Source: Dipteris shenzhenensis (lineage: Eukaryota > Polypodiophyta > Polypodiopsida > Gleicheniales). Taken from it: DNA of 64,000 bases. The stretch is from the NCBI GenBank assembly GCA_047967505.1, contig CM106538.1, one strand, 5' to 3'. The translations under genes and the position numbers were made by a program. The notes under the pieces were generated by a model. It was not told the DNA's origin and made no database searches. It saw only the letters and a list, made by a program, of their open reading frames with translations. Below, piece by piece: positions 21,216 through 32,599 of the stretch. Position 1 is the first letter of the stretch; every line of letters starts with the position of its first letter.

Positions 21216-22596
21216 CACCCTAGCTTCCTCCCAAGTAATTGATTCCTCTACAAATAGAGATCTGATCACGTAGGCTCTAATGTTAAACTATATGGCAAAT
21301 AGGAGTTCAGTATGCTCTTTGATGAAATGCACGGTAGTAAGGTGATTGTTGAGCCTTTGTGGCAACCCCTACCCTTGCGAAATGAGGTCTTGGCAGAGCA
21401 AAGTGTAGGGATTTGGGGATGATTTGGCCAAATCAGTTGAAAGGCGAGGAAAAGGAAATAAGCCTTGGCCTCAAAGCATTTAGCATGAAGGCGGACCAGG
21501 GAGCAAGCCATAAGGATCGGCTGAGTCTGTACCTTGGTTTCCAACTGAAACCTGAAAAATCTTTAGTCCAAGGCTGTGAAGCGGAGGTGCTATGGAGTGA
21601 ATGGAATAGATCGTTTGGTGACTCCTAGGACGCGCGAGAAAGAGCTCAAACTTGCCTCAAGGGCTGGGTTTGTGGTGGCTTCTTCTAGTTCTTGAAGTAC
21701 GGCTTGAGGGATCGCTTTATGCCTTTTTACTTACAGTACTTTGGAGCAAGACATGCTGTTATCTGCTCTCTCAGCTGAAGTAGAATCCATTTTTTGGTGG
21801 TTGTTTTTCTCATGAATGGTTTGAGCACTTTGATGTCCCCACATAATATACATATGGGGGAGGGCTTTGTAATTTGATGTTTGTGACATTTTACAATTTC
21901 AGAAGACAGTGCATGCGTGAACATGGGCTCATCCAAACGGTTGTCTTTGTGTATATGTTGATTAGCCTGAGTGAAAGACTGATCCAATATCCATGTGGCT
22001 TTGATCGAATTCATCTGTCAGCTAGAAGCTTAATTATTTTCAAAGCTATGACAATCTTTGCGGGTGAGACTAATTTCTAATCACATGCTTAGAAATAACT
22101 TTCCAAGCTATGACAATAGGGACTAATTTTTAATCACTTTGTAAAAAACTACTGTTTCAGAACCTTAACCTTTGGAACTTGATCTCTAAGGTATTAGTGA
22201 AAAGTTGTTGTTCTTTATGGATGTGTTTGTGTAATTCACCTTGTGTGTGCGATTTTATTTCAGAGTTGATTGATTGGTTGACGCTGAAGAATTCTTGATG
22301 ATTTTAGAGCTTTAAGGATGTCATTTGTTATTGACAAAACCAAGCGATTTCAGCTGGCTTGTTTTTACAAATGAGTATGTTTTGGAAGTCTACTGATAAA
22401 TTAGGCCTCATATCGATGAACAATTTAAAATTTGTGTAGTTTTGGCTGAGGGAACAGAGACATAACAGAAGCAGATTTGGGACTCAGTCATAGGGGAGGG
22501 TCTGAGTAGTTGACTGTTACAACGAACCTGTGGCACCATTATCTAATTCCTTAGTGTATATTACATTTTTCTGATATTTAACGTTGTATTTTGCAG
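21216..22596. other. Unrecognised intronic sequence
   Basis: Low-complexity-free sequence without recognised coding regions. I searched it for an exon with a Walker A motif that would precede the 22597 exon and did not find one. Confidence 0.4.
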
Positions 22597-22634
22597 ACAG
22601 ATATGGTCTATGAACTGATCCGCACGTCAACAGA
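22597..22634 (+). CDS. 2PGK-like gene, exon encoding TDMVYELIRTST(D)
   Basis: The acceptor is TATTTTGCAG before 22597. The donor is GTATGT at 22635, a perfect consensus. The 38-base exon ends in phase 2 (GA); the first T of the next exon at 42535 completes an Asp codon. In the family this segment follows the P-loop and begins with the conserved TD pair. A competing reading through TAT would break phase with the next exon and is rejected. Confidence 0.8.
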
Positions 22635-22788
22635 GTATGTTTTTTCCCTTTTGAGTTTACATTGGCTTTAATTTAACAAAAAAAAGCATGCTGCTGGTTT
22701 TGACAGTTGTTCATTTTGTGAGGGACATTCAAACGTTGTCCATGAATGCATCAAATACTGTCAGCATTTGCAGGGCCAATAGTAGTAC

Positions 22789-23696
22789 GTCTTCAAAGGT
22801 CTTTGATCATCAATTAGCCGATCAATGCACCGCCACGATCATCAATTGTTTTCTCGTTTCCAATACATCTGAAACTCTCTCCCTCTCTCTCTCTCTCTGT
22901 CTCTCTCTGTCTCTCTCTCTCTCTCTCTCTGCTCTTGCCAAGAGAGGGAAGCTGATCTCCTATTGTATTTCTGATTCCCCATGTTTGTAAAATCAGCTTC
23001 GAGCTGCAGAACTCTCTCTGTAAATCTTTCGTTTGTGAAATAAAGTACCTATGGGGGGGTCCAGCCTGTTGGTTCTGGGCCTTAATGTGTGTGAGAGTGA
23101 AAGAATGAGAGAAAGAAGTGCCATGTGTCATCTTCCTAGCTAACACTAATTACGTGCCAAAAAGATTGGCAGCTGTGGAGGCTTCCAAGCCCTGGGTGAC
23201 ATGCTGAAGTAAATTTCTCTTGGTAAGCATCCTTAGCCCCCTAAAAGTAGGGCACCGTAACCGGTACTTGCAACATTTAATGAAGCACACCACCATGGTA
23301 CCCATTAACCGTTGGCCTTTTGCATGCAAAAATGAACTCTAGACTAATCCTAGTTGTTGTGGGCATCCCAGCCAAGCAAACCAATGTGCACGCCAAACAT
23401 TAATTCTTTGGTTGAGGTCAACCCTCTTTGACCTTAATTAAGGGGATTTGACTAAAGTCAAGGCGCCTTATTTATAACCAAACCTCTCCAACCGAGTTGG
23501 AATGTCTTGGTTGACTAAATTCAACCCTCTTGGCTGTCTCCTTGACCGAAGTTAGGCCTTTTTGATCGAAGCCAAGTGTCTTTGACCGAAGTCAATGCTT
23601 TGACCAATTAGAAGGACTCTTTGACCGTAATAAAAAACAAATGAAGAACTCTTTAATGGTCAACTTTGTACTTGGAATATTTACAGCTTGGTAACA
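22789..23696 (-). mobile_element. 3' LTR of gypsy element 1, containing an inverted segment
   Basis: On - strand it would run from TGTTACC (23696) to the position matching TGTCTTC at the partner LTR (33642); here that end reads CGTCTTC. Outside 22931-23112 it aligns collinearly with the LTR at 33642-34452. Inside that interval it is the reverse complement of the partner. Next to it internally (23697 on) is CCCCTCGGCTTC, i.e. a purine-rich tract on the - strand suitable as polypurine tract. Confidence 0.7.
22874..22930. repeat. (CT)n microsatellite
   Basis: Interrupted CT run at the left breakpoint of the inverted LTR segment. Confidence 0.9.
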
Positions 23697-23708
23697 TCCC
23701 CTCGGCTT

Positions 23709-23921
23709 CTAATCAGTTGATCTCAATTGAAAACCCTCTTTGTAAAAACCCAGAACTAGTGAATAATCAGACAACATGTCTTCATCCATCCACTTGGCAT
23801 GCAATGCCGAATAATTCTTGAACCTTACAAGGTATGTAAAATAGACCTTTCCCTGAGGTCCTTTGCATTTCGTATGGTACACAATCTGCTCTTGATGGAG
23901 GATCTCCTCTAGCTCATCCAC
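23709..23921 (-). pseudogene. Gypsy 1 chromodomain-like C terminus
   Basis: Encodes QGKVYFTYLVRFKNYSALHAKWM, resembling the YLVKWKGY..ATWE core of chromodomains at the end of chromovirus integrases, which direct integration to heterochromatin in the family. It lies just inside the 3' LTR, as expected. Confidence 0.6.
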
Positions 23922-24473
23922 TTCTCATGGATCTTCTATTATAGGTTATGTAGGCTCCGGCCCTTGGTATTTTTTCAGAAGACTCACATGAAAGGCATTA
24001 TGAATCTTACAATTCTCTGGTAACTTTAATCTGCATGCCACCTCATTGATTTCATATGTGACCCGGGAAGGGCCATAGTAGGCAGCTTGACATACACTTT
24101 CTCTTTGCCCTTAAGCTTGCGGAGCCTGCTTTCTCAAATTTTAAAAGTACCCAATCGCCTCTCTTGAGGTCTAGTTTCCTCTATGCTTAGCTGTAGATTT
24201 CTTTTGTTTCTCCTGAGACCTCTCTATTGCTGTCCGCATGTGGCTGAATGCCATCTGGAGATCTTTGACATACTAATGAGCTGCAAATATCTCGTCTTTG
24301 GTCCTCAGTATTGGTGGCAGAAATCACATTTCCAAATATGACCTCAGACAAGGCTTACTTGTGGAGGTATGAACTGTAGTATTGTATGCAAACTCCACGA
24401 GTGGAAGGTACAATCTGATTTTTGATCAGCCACGTAGCATTTCAAAAGGTCTAGCACAATTGAATTTGCTACT

Positions 24474-24770
24474 TCACTTTGACCACCTAGGTGTCTGGGG
24501 ATGGAAAAAAGAAGAAAAATTCAGATTTTTGTTCCATGTTGTCATAACAATGGACTTAGGCATACCATGGTGCTTGAAAATCTGAGCCAAGAAAACTTTG
24601 GCCATATGGTTTGCCTTGATTGTATTCAGTACTGGAATGAAATGGGCCTTCTTGCTGACTCTGTCTGTAATAGTCCCTATCCCATCATTTGCAGTCTTTG
24701 ATCGTGGCAAGTAAAAATTGAAGTCCATTGCTATGCTTTCCCATGGTGTCTGAGGCACAGGAAGAGGCAT
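24474..24770 (-). pseudogene. Gypsy 1 integrase core fragment
   Basis: Contains PWESIAMDFNFYLPRSK, DGIGTITDRVSKKAHFIP and IFKHHGMPKSIV, the N-terminal half of the rve integrase core. The first catalytic Asp (MDF) is visible. The second motif is replaced (TTWNK where the family has SDRD), so the copy is broken. Confidence 0.8.
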
Positions 24771-24845
24771 TAGTAGGCGAGGTGCCTTCCGCCTGTCATA
24801 CTCGAAAATAACCTCTCCAAAGCTTGAGTAGTAGCTGTAATTCCT

Positions 24846-25802
24846 CTATGCCCAACATATGGAGATGCATGGCATTCTTCCAAAATCTTTTGCTTCATAT
24901 CTTGGGTGGCTGTCATCCTTTATTAAATAGCTATCTTTCGTGGAATACTGACTTGCTGACTGCCCATCTTGCATTTGCTGCGTTATCTTTCCAAAGTCTG
25001 GATCACTGGCATACTGTTCTCTCAACTCTTTGAGATCCCTATGATAAGAAATGGTCACATTGTTGTTCCAGGGTCTTCGAGACAAGGCATCAGCCATTCT
25101 ATTCTGAGCTCCCAATGTATGGACAATCTGAAAATGATACATAGACAGCATGTTTTCCCATTTCATGTGCTCCTTTGAGAGCTTAGTCTGTGTTAGGAAG
25201 TATCTCAGACTTTGGTGGTCAGTCTTAACAATAAAATTTGCACCTAAGAGATGGTGCTTCCATGTATTAATGGCATGAATCACAACTAGCAATTCTTTCT
25301 CATAGATTCCCAAGTACCTCTCAGCATCCCGTAGTCTCCGGCTTTCATAAGCCACTACATGGCCATTGTGATCAAGTGCAGCCCCAACACATTCTTCACA
25401 AGCATCGCAATTCACATCAAAAGGCTTGTACAAATTAGGGACTACTAGAATTAGTTTTGTAGTCAACTTGCTTTTGAGTGTATTGAATGCTGTCCTTTGT
25501 GGCTCATGCCGTCTAAAGGCTGTATTCTTTTTGGTCAAGTCATGAAGTGGAGCAGCTATAGCAGCAAATGCTCGATAAACCTTCTGTAGTACAAGAAAAG
25601 TCCCAGAAATCTGCATACTTCATGAGCACTTTTAAGCTCACGCCATAAGCTCAGGCCATTCTTGAATAGCTTGAATCTTAACAAGATCCATCTGAATTCC
25701 ATTTTTGAAAATAATATCTCCCAAATAGTGGATCTCTTCCAGAAAGAATTCACTCTTCTTGCTATTGGCATAGAGATGATGATTGCATAGCTCTTGAAAG
25801 AC
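24846..25802 (-). pseudogene. Gypsy 1 reverse transcriptase C terminus and RNase H
   Basis: Two frames join. At 25638-25802: FQELCNHHLYANSKKSEFF, IHYLGDIIFKNGIQMD, KIQAIQEWP (RT connection). At 24846-25616: YRAFAAIAAPLHDLTKK, then RNase H-type DVNCDACEECVGAAL, RYLGIYEKELLVVIHA, KHHLLGANFIVKTDHQSL and QNRMADALSRRP. The SD..G.GAVL aspartate position reads CDACEECVGAAL. It ends with the start of the zinc-binding/integrase region. The sequence is continuous with 29971-31010 across the nested insertion. Confidence 0.85.
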
Positions 25803-26310
25803 GAGGATTACCAAAAAGCGAGCGAGGAAAAGTGAGCGAACCAAAAAAGGCGAGCAAGAAAAAGCGAGCGAGCCAAAGGTGTGCTCCCTCTTTTGGCCCA
25901 AAACATGAGAATTTCGACGTCTTATATCTTTCGATTTACAAATCCAAATAGGGTAATATTACATATAAAAAGGAATGGCAAGGCATGATTTAGATGGTTA
26001 CCATGACCTTTTGCACCATTTAGTAAAATTTCATGTATCAAAATGTGAATTTAATGGATTTTTTTAAAGTTTCTTGCACCAAATTTCGAGCAAGGCTGCT
26101 CGCAAATGGAATTATGTAAGAACTCTATCCATACATTGGGGCACAAACAATCAAATATTTTCTATGCAAGTTCTTTTGATGAAAATATATAGAACACTTT
26201 TACCAAGGTAGACTTTCAATAACATGTTATGATCATGTTCAATGTTGAAGTTTTTATTGAATGATGCACTTCAACTACATACTACTTGTTGGCAGCCAAA
26301 GCATTTCTAC

Positions 26311-27250
26311 GAGGGTACCGAGAGAAGAGCATTTCCTTCTTTAGTTACAGAGTCAGAGGTGCTAGGAGATTTCAGCTATAGGTTGGAGGCCCTCTAGAGC
26401 TTCTCATTGGGATAGTTTTCAGATTTCTGCAGAGGTGTAGAAAAACTTTCGGAGAAGGCTTTGGAAATCCCTCAGAAATAGAAAGATCACTCTCTTCTTT
26501 TGGCTTTCTATTCATGGAGGGATTGCAGTGACCCCGTGGAGATCCAAGTTTGGGGCTGATCCTACTTGTCCTCGATGCCACACAACAGTTGGGTCGGTTC
26601 AGCATTACCTCTGGGAGTGCAGACAGGCGAGGACGATCCGGAAGGGTGTTAACATGATTCTTTGCATATTTCATAGAGCACCCTTCTTCATGACTTTGGG
26701 ATCAGTGGCATCGTTATCTCTTACTGGTCCTTATGTGTTTTTCGAGGGACATGACTTAGACTCATTCTTCATTATACGACGACACTCTGTGGAGTCTTGC
26801 TCTCTCTCCAGGATGTTCCTTTTAATCCTTTTAAAGCTGCTCATGCCTCGGTAGACACATCTTGGAGGATTCTGGCTAGGAGTATAGCTTGGCATATTTG
26901 GAGGGCCAGATGTATGGAGGCGATGGAGGGTTCACAAGTTACCCCTTCCCAATCTATGGCCAGTATATGGACTGATACTATACACACAGTGATGGTCATC
27001 TGGGCGAGCATGCAAGGATCCTCTAGAGCAGCTACAGTTAGGAGAGATACTTTTTCTAGAGTTTGGAGGGGATCTCCATTATTCTCTGAGTCTTCTTCAG
27101 GGTTGAGGTGGCATTTTCAGCCTCCACCTTGGATTTTTGGTAGCTCCTTTTGAGCTGTTTTTTCTCTCATGCATGACATGATGTACTCCCGCATTTGAGC
27201 TTGCTCTTGCGGCTTTCATTCATACTTAATGAAGTTTGGGAAAAAAAAGC
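26311..27250 (+). mobile_element. LINE-B-like 3' fragment
   Basis: Encodes LFFWLSIHGGIAVTPWRSKF and the zf-RVT signature CPRCHTTVGSVQHYLWEC, then SIAWHIWRARCMEAMEGSQV, as in LINE-B ORF2 ends, followed by a 3' UTR and a short A tail (27241-27248). Flanks read AAAGCATTTCTA and AAAGCATTTTCTA, a probable target duplication. 5' truncated, with frameshifts. Confidence 0.75.
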
Positions 27251-27375
27251 ATTTTCTATGAAAGTGCATCTCATGAGAGTAAATAACACTATCAATAATG
27301 TAGACTTGCAAGCTTATGTTATAATCATCTTCAAAATTGTGGTGATACTATAAAGCTTTATTAACGATGAGTACA

Positions 27376-27698
27376 TGTTGGAATATGAAGCCAAAGTGAG
27401 TCAAAAATGAGTGTACTAGGTGTCTAGGGGGTGTTTTATAGTCTAGTGAGTCCTACACATGCCACGTGTCATATTGGGAGATATCCCATAGACATTGTGA
27501 CTTCTAGAGTCTAGTGTCACACTATATAGTGTTGTACTTGTCTATTGTCTATTACATTAGTAAACATCAAGCTATCAATACATATTGTGAGTATTTTGGT
27601 TATTGCCTTGCACTTGTACTTTCTTTCCTTTCCATTTTGCCTTTCATTATGCTTTCTATATTTCCATTCCGTTCCTAGCTAGCTACCATGTCTCTTCA
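27376..27698 (+). repeat. 5' LTR
   Basis: TG..CA ends; G-box GCCACGTGTCA at 27461-27471; a TATATAG candidate TATA box near 27524. Confidence 0.93.
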
Positions 27699-27910
27699 TA
27701 TGGTATCAGAGCCTTCCTTCCTCCTTGCTTCTCCATGAGGTAGAGGGTGGCCAGAAAGAGAAGCTGCCCTCTCTTCTCTTGGAGGAGCTCCCCTTCCCTT
27801 CTCCCTTCTTCCTTTTCCTCTCCACCGTAGCTCTCTTCTCCTCTACCATCTTGAGCTCCTCTCCTCCTACTCATGCCTCACCATCGGCCGCTTTTGTAGC
27901 CTCACTACCA

Positions 27911-28146
27911 GCCGTACGATCTGCCCACGCTGCTGCTGCACCGTACAACAAGACCGTACAAACAGCCCGTACCAGCCGTACAACTGTACGGACTGTTGCG
28001 CCATACAAAAGGCCTGTTGTCTGTATGCTTCTGCAGTATTGCCCATACAGCCAGCCTCGAAATGTGCGCCATCTTCTGCAAACAATCCGTCTCAGCTCAC
28101 CTGCTGCTCCAGCCTCGGGATTGCTGCCAAGATCTGCCCGTACACC
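27911..28146 (+). promoter_or_regulatory. CCGTAC motif cluster inside the LTR element
   Basis: About seven CCGTAC/GTACGG words in 235 bases, mostly CCGTACA in the sense of the element. They are downstream of the 5' LTR, comparable with the LINE-A 5' UTR clusters. Confidence 0.5.
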
Positions 28147-29335
28147 CACACTGCTTCTAGCTGCCCACACAGCTTCTCCTGCTGCCCACGTAGCTACTCT
28201 TTGCCCGACATCTCTTTGCCCACATTGCTGCTCCTCCAACAGTCACCAAATCCGCCACCATTTCTCTGCTAAGTGCTTGCAATGATCTCTCTCCCTTGCA
28301 TTCCCGGCATTGGCATCAGTCTTCTATTTCCTCACATTGCTCTCACTTGGCCTGGTGACATTGTCCTCTCTCACTTGGCCCGGAGTGATTGATGTAAGCT
28401 CTCGAGCATGACACGGCCCGGCTTTGACCTATGATTGCCCGTACCGATCGATGTGAGCTCTAGATATTTCTCGACTATCGACAATTGCTTCTCTAAGTTC
28501 TCGTGGTGCCCGAGCTTCACATTGATTGACTCTTCGAGTGCTCGTGACTTCCCCGATATTACTTATCTGATTAGTGCCTGAGGTTCTTCGCATTGATCGA
28601 CTTTCCGATTGCTCGTGGTACCCGAGGCCTCTACATCGACTTTTGGGTGACTCTCCATCTTCTATTTTGAGAGTCATGCCATGACTGCTCCATGTAGCTA
28701 CCCCATGCATATTTTGGGGCATCCATGCCTAGTGCTTCATCGACATAGTCATCGACTAGCAGGAATGTGCATATATATGCAGTGCCTATTTGGAGGACAT
28801 CTCTTACTCCTAAGAGATCTATTTTTATTATTCCTACAGCTTGATGTATTTTGGGGCCTCTGCCCTGGGTAGTCCTCTTAAAATGATATGTATTGAGTAT
28901 TTTGTTGAGTCTATAAGGTACTCAACCTTGGATAGTCCTCCTAAACTGATGTTATTTCTTTTATGAGTGGTGTGTGACTTCATCCCGATTTCCCGTTATG
29001 AAGCCAAGGGGGGATGTATTGTGGGAGCCATATGTATTGGCTTTGATAGGTCTATTTGTTTATCAGGCCTGGCTTGAGAGTTCCATGATGTTGGTGCATT
29101 GGTCTTCTAGACCTCTGAGTTGGTCATGCATCCATGCATGATGAGCCTCTGAGCCATGCTAGATGAGATTTCTATGTTATGCTTACTAGCCTTTGAGCCA
29201 TGCTCATTTGCCTCTGAGATTGTGTGGGAACCATGTCTAGTTCTAGACCGGCATGCACAGTTTTGATGACCATCATTGTCATGTTCTGTTCTTGGTTCCA
29301 TTCTAGTAGTCTCTCACCTTGCCTTCATGGGGGGG

Positions 29336-29657
29336 TGTTGGAATATGAAGCCAAAGTGAGTCAAAAATGAGTGTACTAGGTGTCTAGGGGGTGTTTTATA
29401 GTCTAGTGAGTCCTAGACATGCCATGTGTCGTATTGGGAGATATCCCATAGACATTTTGACTTTCTAGAGTCTAGTGTCACACTATATAGTGTTGTACTT
29501 GTCTATTGTCTATTACATCAGTCAACATCAAGCTATCAATACATTGTGAGTATTTTGGTTATTGCCTTGCACTTGTACTTTCTTTCCTTTCCACTTTGCC
29601 TTTCATTATGTTTTCTATATTTCCATTCCATTCCTAGCTAGCTACTATGTCTCTTCA
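29336..29657 (+). repeat. 3' LTR
   Basis: Matches the 5' LTR throughout; the G-box is mutated to GCCATGTGTC here. Confidence 0.93.
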
Positions 29658-29970
29658 GTACATTCATATAGTGAGGTTATGTTTTTCTCAAGTGATGCAC
29701 TTCAACTATATAGCACCTATTGTTGATAGCCAAACCATTTCTATTTAAGCTTATCTCATGAGAATATAGAACACTATTACTAATGTGCACTTGCAATATT
29801 ATGTTATAATCATGTTAAATGTTGAGGAAGCAGGATAAATATTTATTAACAATGAGTACATACATACAATGAGATTATGTGTTGGTAGCCCAACCATTTC
29901 TGCTTCGCTCGCTTTTTCTCGCTCACTAATTTGGTCGTGCTCGCTCGACATCGCTTGCTTGATCGACTAT

Positions 29971-31010
29971 CTCTTGAAAGACAGTAGCAAGGTGTTTCTT
30001 GTGCTCTTCTTTGGACGTTGAAAAGACTACGATGTCATTGAAGAAGGTAGCAGGGTGAAATGCTTGTAAGGACAGAAGATATGATCGATCATTTAGTGAA
30101 TGGTAGTAGGGGCATTTGTCAACCTAAATGGCATTACTAAATATTCATACAGGCCAACACTAGTGCAAAATGCTGTCTTGTGCACATCCTGTGGCTGTAT
30201 GCGGACTTGATGATAACCACTTTTCAGATCTATCTTGCTAAACACTGAAGCTCGACTGAGTTGATCCATCACATCATCTTTGTGTGGAATAGGGAATCTA
30301 TTCTTGATAGTCATTTTGTTTAGTAAACGAAAATCAACAGACATACAGAAGGAACCATCCTTCTTCTGCACTAGAAGTACAGGGGAACAAAATGGAGAGG
30401 AGCTGGGCTGAATTAACCCTTTGGACAACAAGTCCTGGATCTAAGCCATAATCTCCTCTCTCTGAGTGGCACTGACCGTGTATGACGGTCTATTGGGTGG
30501 CTCATTGCCAGGCATGAGCTCTATCTGATGATCCTCTAGTCTCTCAAGGGGTAGCTCCCCTGGCAAGGTATCTGAAAAGCAGTCTTTAAAGCTTGCAAGA
30601 AACTGAAATTTGTCTTTATCAACATCATTCATTTCAGCATGCATGTCCAAATCTTTTTCTTTAACGAAAACCATGTACGTTGAAACAACAGATTTCATTG
30701 CTTTACTAGCAGATACATTATATACAATGGATATAGTCTCCTCTTGGTTCCTGGCAACAATCCGTTGCATTTTTCTCCTATGTGCAAAATCTAAAGCTCT
30801 TTCAAGAAGAGATAACTTCATATCCCTATAGTGAAACCAAGGCATCCCAAGAACTACATCATGATACTTAAGAGGGGAAATGAAAAAGTCTTCCTGATCA
30901 ACTCTGTACATGCACACAAAGTTTCCCAATCAAGGGAATAACAAGCATAGGGTCCCCATGAAACATTTGATCGGCACTTAGGGCCCTGCCGAACTTTTCA
31001 GTCTTAGTAC
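29971..31010 (-). pseudogene. Gypsy 1 protease end and reverse transcriptase N-terminal half
   Basis: From 31010 downwards: PMLVIPLIGKLCVHV, then ISPLKYHDVVLGMPWFHYRDM (retropepsin C-terminal block). Next come the linker with FQFLASFKDCFSDTLPGELP and the RT fingers/palm [68 protein letters not shown] and [16 protein letters not shown]. The YxDD motif reads FNDIVVF (family YVDDIL), a loss of one catalytic Asp. The frame is broken by a TAA near 30440 and a stop after TTIH. Confidence 0.85.
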
Positions 31011-31582
31011 CCATTGAAGAGCTAAGTCCTTTGATATAAGAGATAGACTGGCTCCAAATGATAGCAGACCTGAGCGATTTGATGACTAAGACACTTCGTG
31101 GGAATTATGCCTTAAGTGGACACCAAGCTATTGGCAGAAAGGGGGGGAAATTGTCAAAGCAAACTCTACATGAAATATCCCTCTTATTGAGGGATTCTTC
31201 AATTTAGAAATAAGGGATTGTGTGCAATGGTGTCATACTCTTGTGTGAGGGCTTACAAGTTATAGGCGAGGGTTGCATTGATGGCCTCATGAGATCATGC
31301 TAGTTCATCCCGGGATTGCAGACACTGATAGGGTTAGGTAGGAAGAGGGCATGCAGCTTGATAAAGATGACTCCTATAGGGAGTTGCTTGCTAGCACAGG
31401 TGAAGGGGTCCTTTGTTTTGCAGATTAGAACATCCTCTTGCAGAGGAAGGGCCAAAGAAAGCTCCTTCTGGAGCAACCTAGAAGGAGATTAGCAGGAAGA
31501 GATCTCTCAGTTTATCATCGTCATCTTCTTCCTCAGATTATGCATCCAGCATAGTAGGAAACCCCACCATGAGGGCAAGAAA

Positions 31583-32595
31583 ATGAGGAAAAGGGATGAT
31601 GATGAAGAAAAGTCTCATTCCACGAAGGGGAGACATCGTTATAGAATGCCAAGTCCTTCTTCCTCCTCTTCCAGTTCCACCTCTTTATCTTCATCTACTT
31701 CTTCTGGGACACCTGTGCCCAAGGCTAAAAAGGAAGGGGTGGTTAAGCACAAGCGAGCTGCAGCAAAGGCCTCTAAGCCTAAAGAGTTCAAAGAAGGTGG
31801 TAAATTTGTCAAATTTGTCACCTTTAATGGTTAGTTTGGTCATATTGAGAAGGCTATGCAGTTTATAAGGCAGTTTAATGCCGCATTTGGTACTAAAAAC
31901 TTTTCTAAGTCTTCCAAATTGCTTGCATGTGATAGGGACAGCTAGTGCATGGTGGAGTGCTCAAACTACAGATGGCTCAGCACCAAAGAAATGGAAGGGC
32001 TTCAAGAAAGCCTTCTATAAACGCTTCATGCCTAAACAATTCAAGGACCATGTCCTCCTTGGTTGGGAGAGCGTGCATATGGATGTAGGAGATACAGTGG
32101 AGGTCTGTAATTTGAAGTTTTGGCATGCCTATTTGCAGGTTGCTGCCCTCAAAAAAATCTCCAAGAGAACCCAACTCAGGAAGTACAAGGCTGGTCTCAA
32201 TCTGAAGATAAAGGCTATAGTGAATACCCAGCGTCTAAAAGGCATAAAGGATATAATGGACTCAGCCTCTATAGCCAGTCTTATGCACATGTAGGACCAC
32301 TGAAAGAAAGAAACCTGATTTTTCCAAGTCTGAAAAGAAACAGTTCCCTAAGGCTGAGAAAAAAGAATTTCAGCCTCAGAAGCCGAGGGAAAAGCAAGTT
32401 GCTGTGTTTCAAGTGTTTTCGATGTGGAAACGAGGGGCATGTGGCTACGATACCTTGAGAGACCTTCGTTCTCAAAGGAGCAGAAGAAGCCACAGGGACC
32501 GCCCATGCCAGTGGCGGGAGGAGTCCTGGATGTTTCGGGACGAGTTAGTGACCCTGAAGCGAGAGAGCTATGCCTTGCATGGGGAAAGATCATAG
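31583..32595 (+). pseudogene. Gypsy gag-like fragment, opposite strand to its surroundings
   Basis: Frames at 31583-31834, 31878-32294 and 32120-32595 together give a basic/serine-rich N terminus and a retrotransposon gag core (GTASAWWSAQTTDGS, KKWKGFKKAFYKRFMPKQF, LGWESVHMDVGDTV). A degenerate zinc knuckle, CFRCGNEGHVAT, lacks the last Cys. Frameshifted and inactive. It lies within the LTR pair of gypsy 1 but on + rather than -, so it is a separate insertion or an inverted internal segment. Confidence 0.7.
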
Positions 32596-32599
32596 ACTA

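Larger units (their letters stand above)
27376..29657 (+). mobile_element. Complete non-autonomous LTR retrotransposon (TSD GTACA)
   Basis: LTRs 27376-27698 (323 bases) and 29336-29657 (322 bases) both begin TGTTGG and end CTCTTCA. I count about ten substitutions and two small indels, roughly 97% identity. The target duplication GTACA is at 27371-27375 and 29658-29662. The primer binding site TGGTATCAGAGCC is at 27701-27713, complementary to initiator tRNA-Met. A G run (29328-29335) precedes the 3' LTR as polypurine tract. The 1.6 kb interior has no gag-pol; a 186-residue ORF (27725-28285) is low-complexity and likely spurious. It must be mobilised by another element's enzymes. Confidence 0.93.
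25803..29970. mobile_element. DNA transposon-like element with GCGAGCGA termini, carrying two nested insertions
   Basis: It splits the gypsy 1 RT gene exactly. CTCTTGAAAGAC stands on both sides (25791-25802 and 29971-29982), and removing one copy plus the element restores reading (ATVFQE joined to LCNHHLYANS). Both ends carry GCGAGCGA/TCGCTCGC words in inverted orientation over about 60 bases. Without its insertions (26311-27250 and 27376-29662) it is about 0.94 kb, largely three degenerate units of about 190 bases (ATCTCATGAGA..GTTATAATCATGTT..GATGCACTTCAAC..). No transposase seen: non-autonomous. The 12-base duplication would fit a Mutator-like origin (9-11 bases usual), but terminal repeats are loose. 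Confidence 0.65.

Noticed and set aside
22635-22640. Exon ending after TAT at 22638 instead of before GTATGT
   Set aside because: It would leave the next exon out of phase; the GTATGT donor gives a conserved Asp and perfect phase.
27701-27713. tRNA gene signal
   Set aside because: It is only the complement of a tRNA 3' end, i.e. a primer binding site; no tRNA fold is present.
27725-28285. 186-residue ORF as gag of the LTR element
   Set aside because: Ala/Ser/Pro/Leu-rich low complexity, no gag motif or zinc knuckle, and internal GTACGG repeats explain its sequence.
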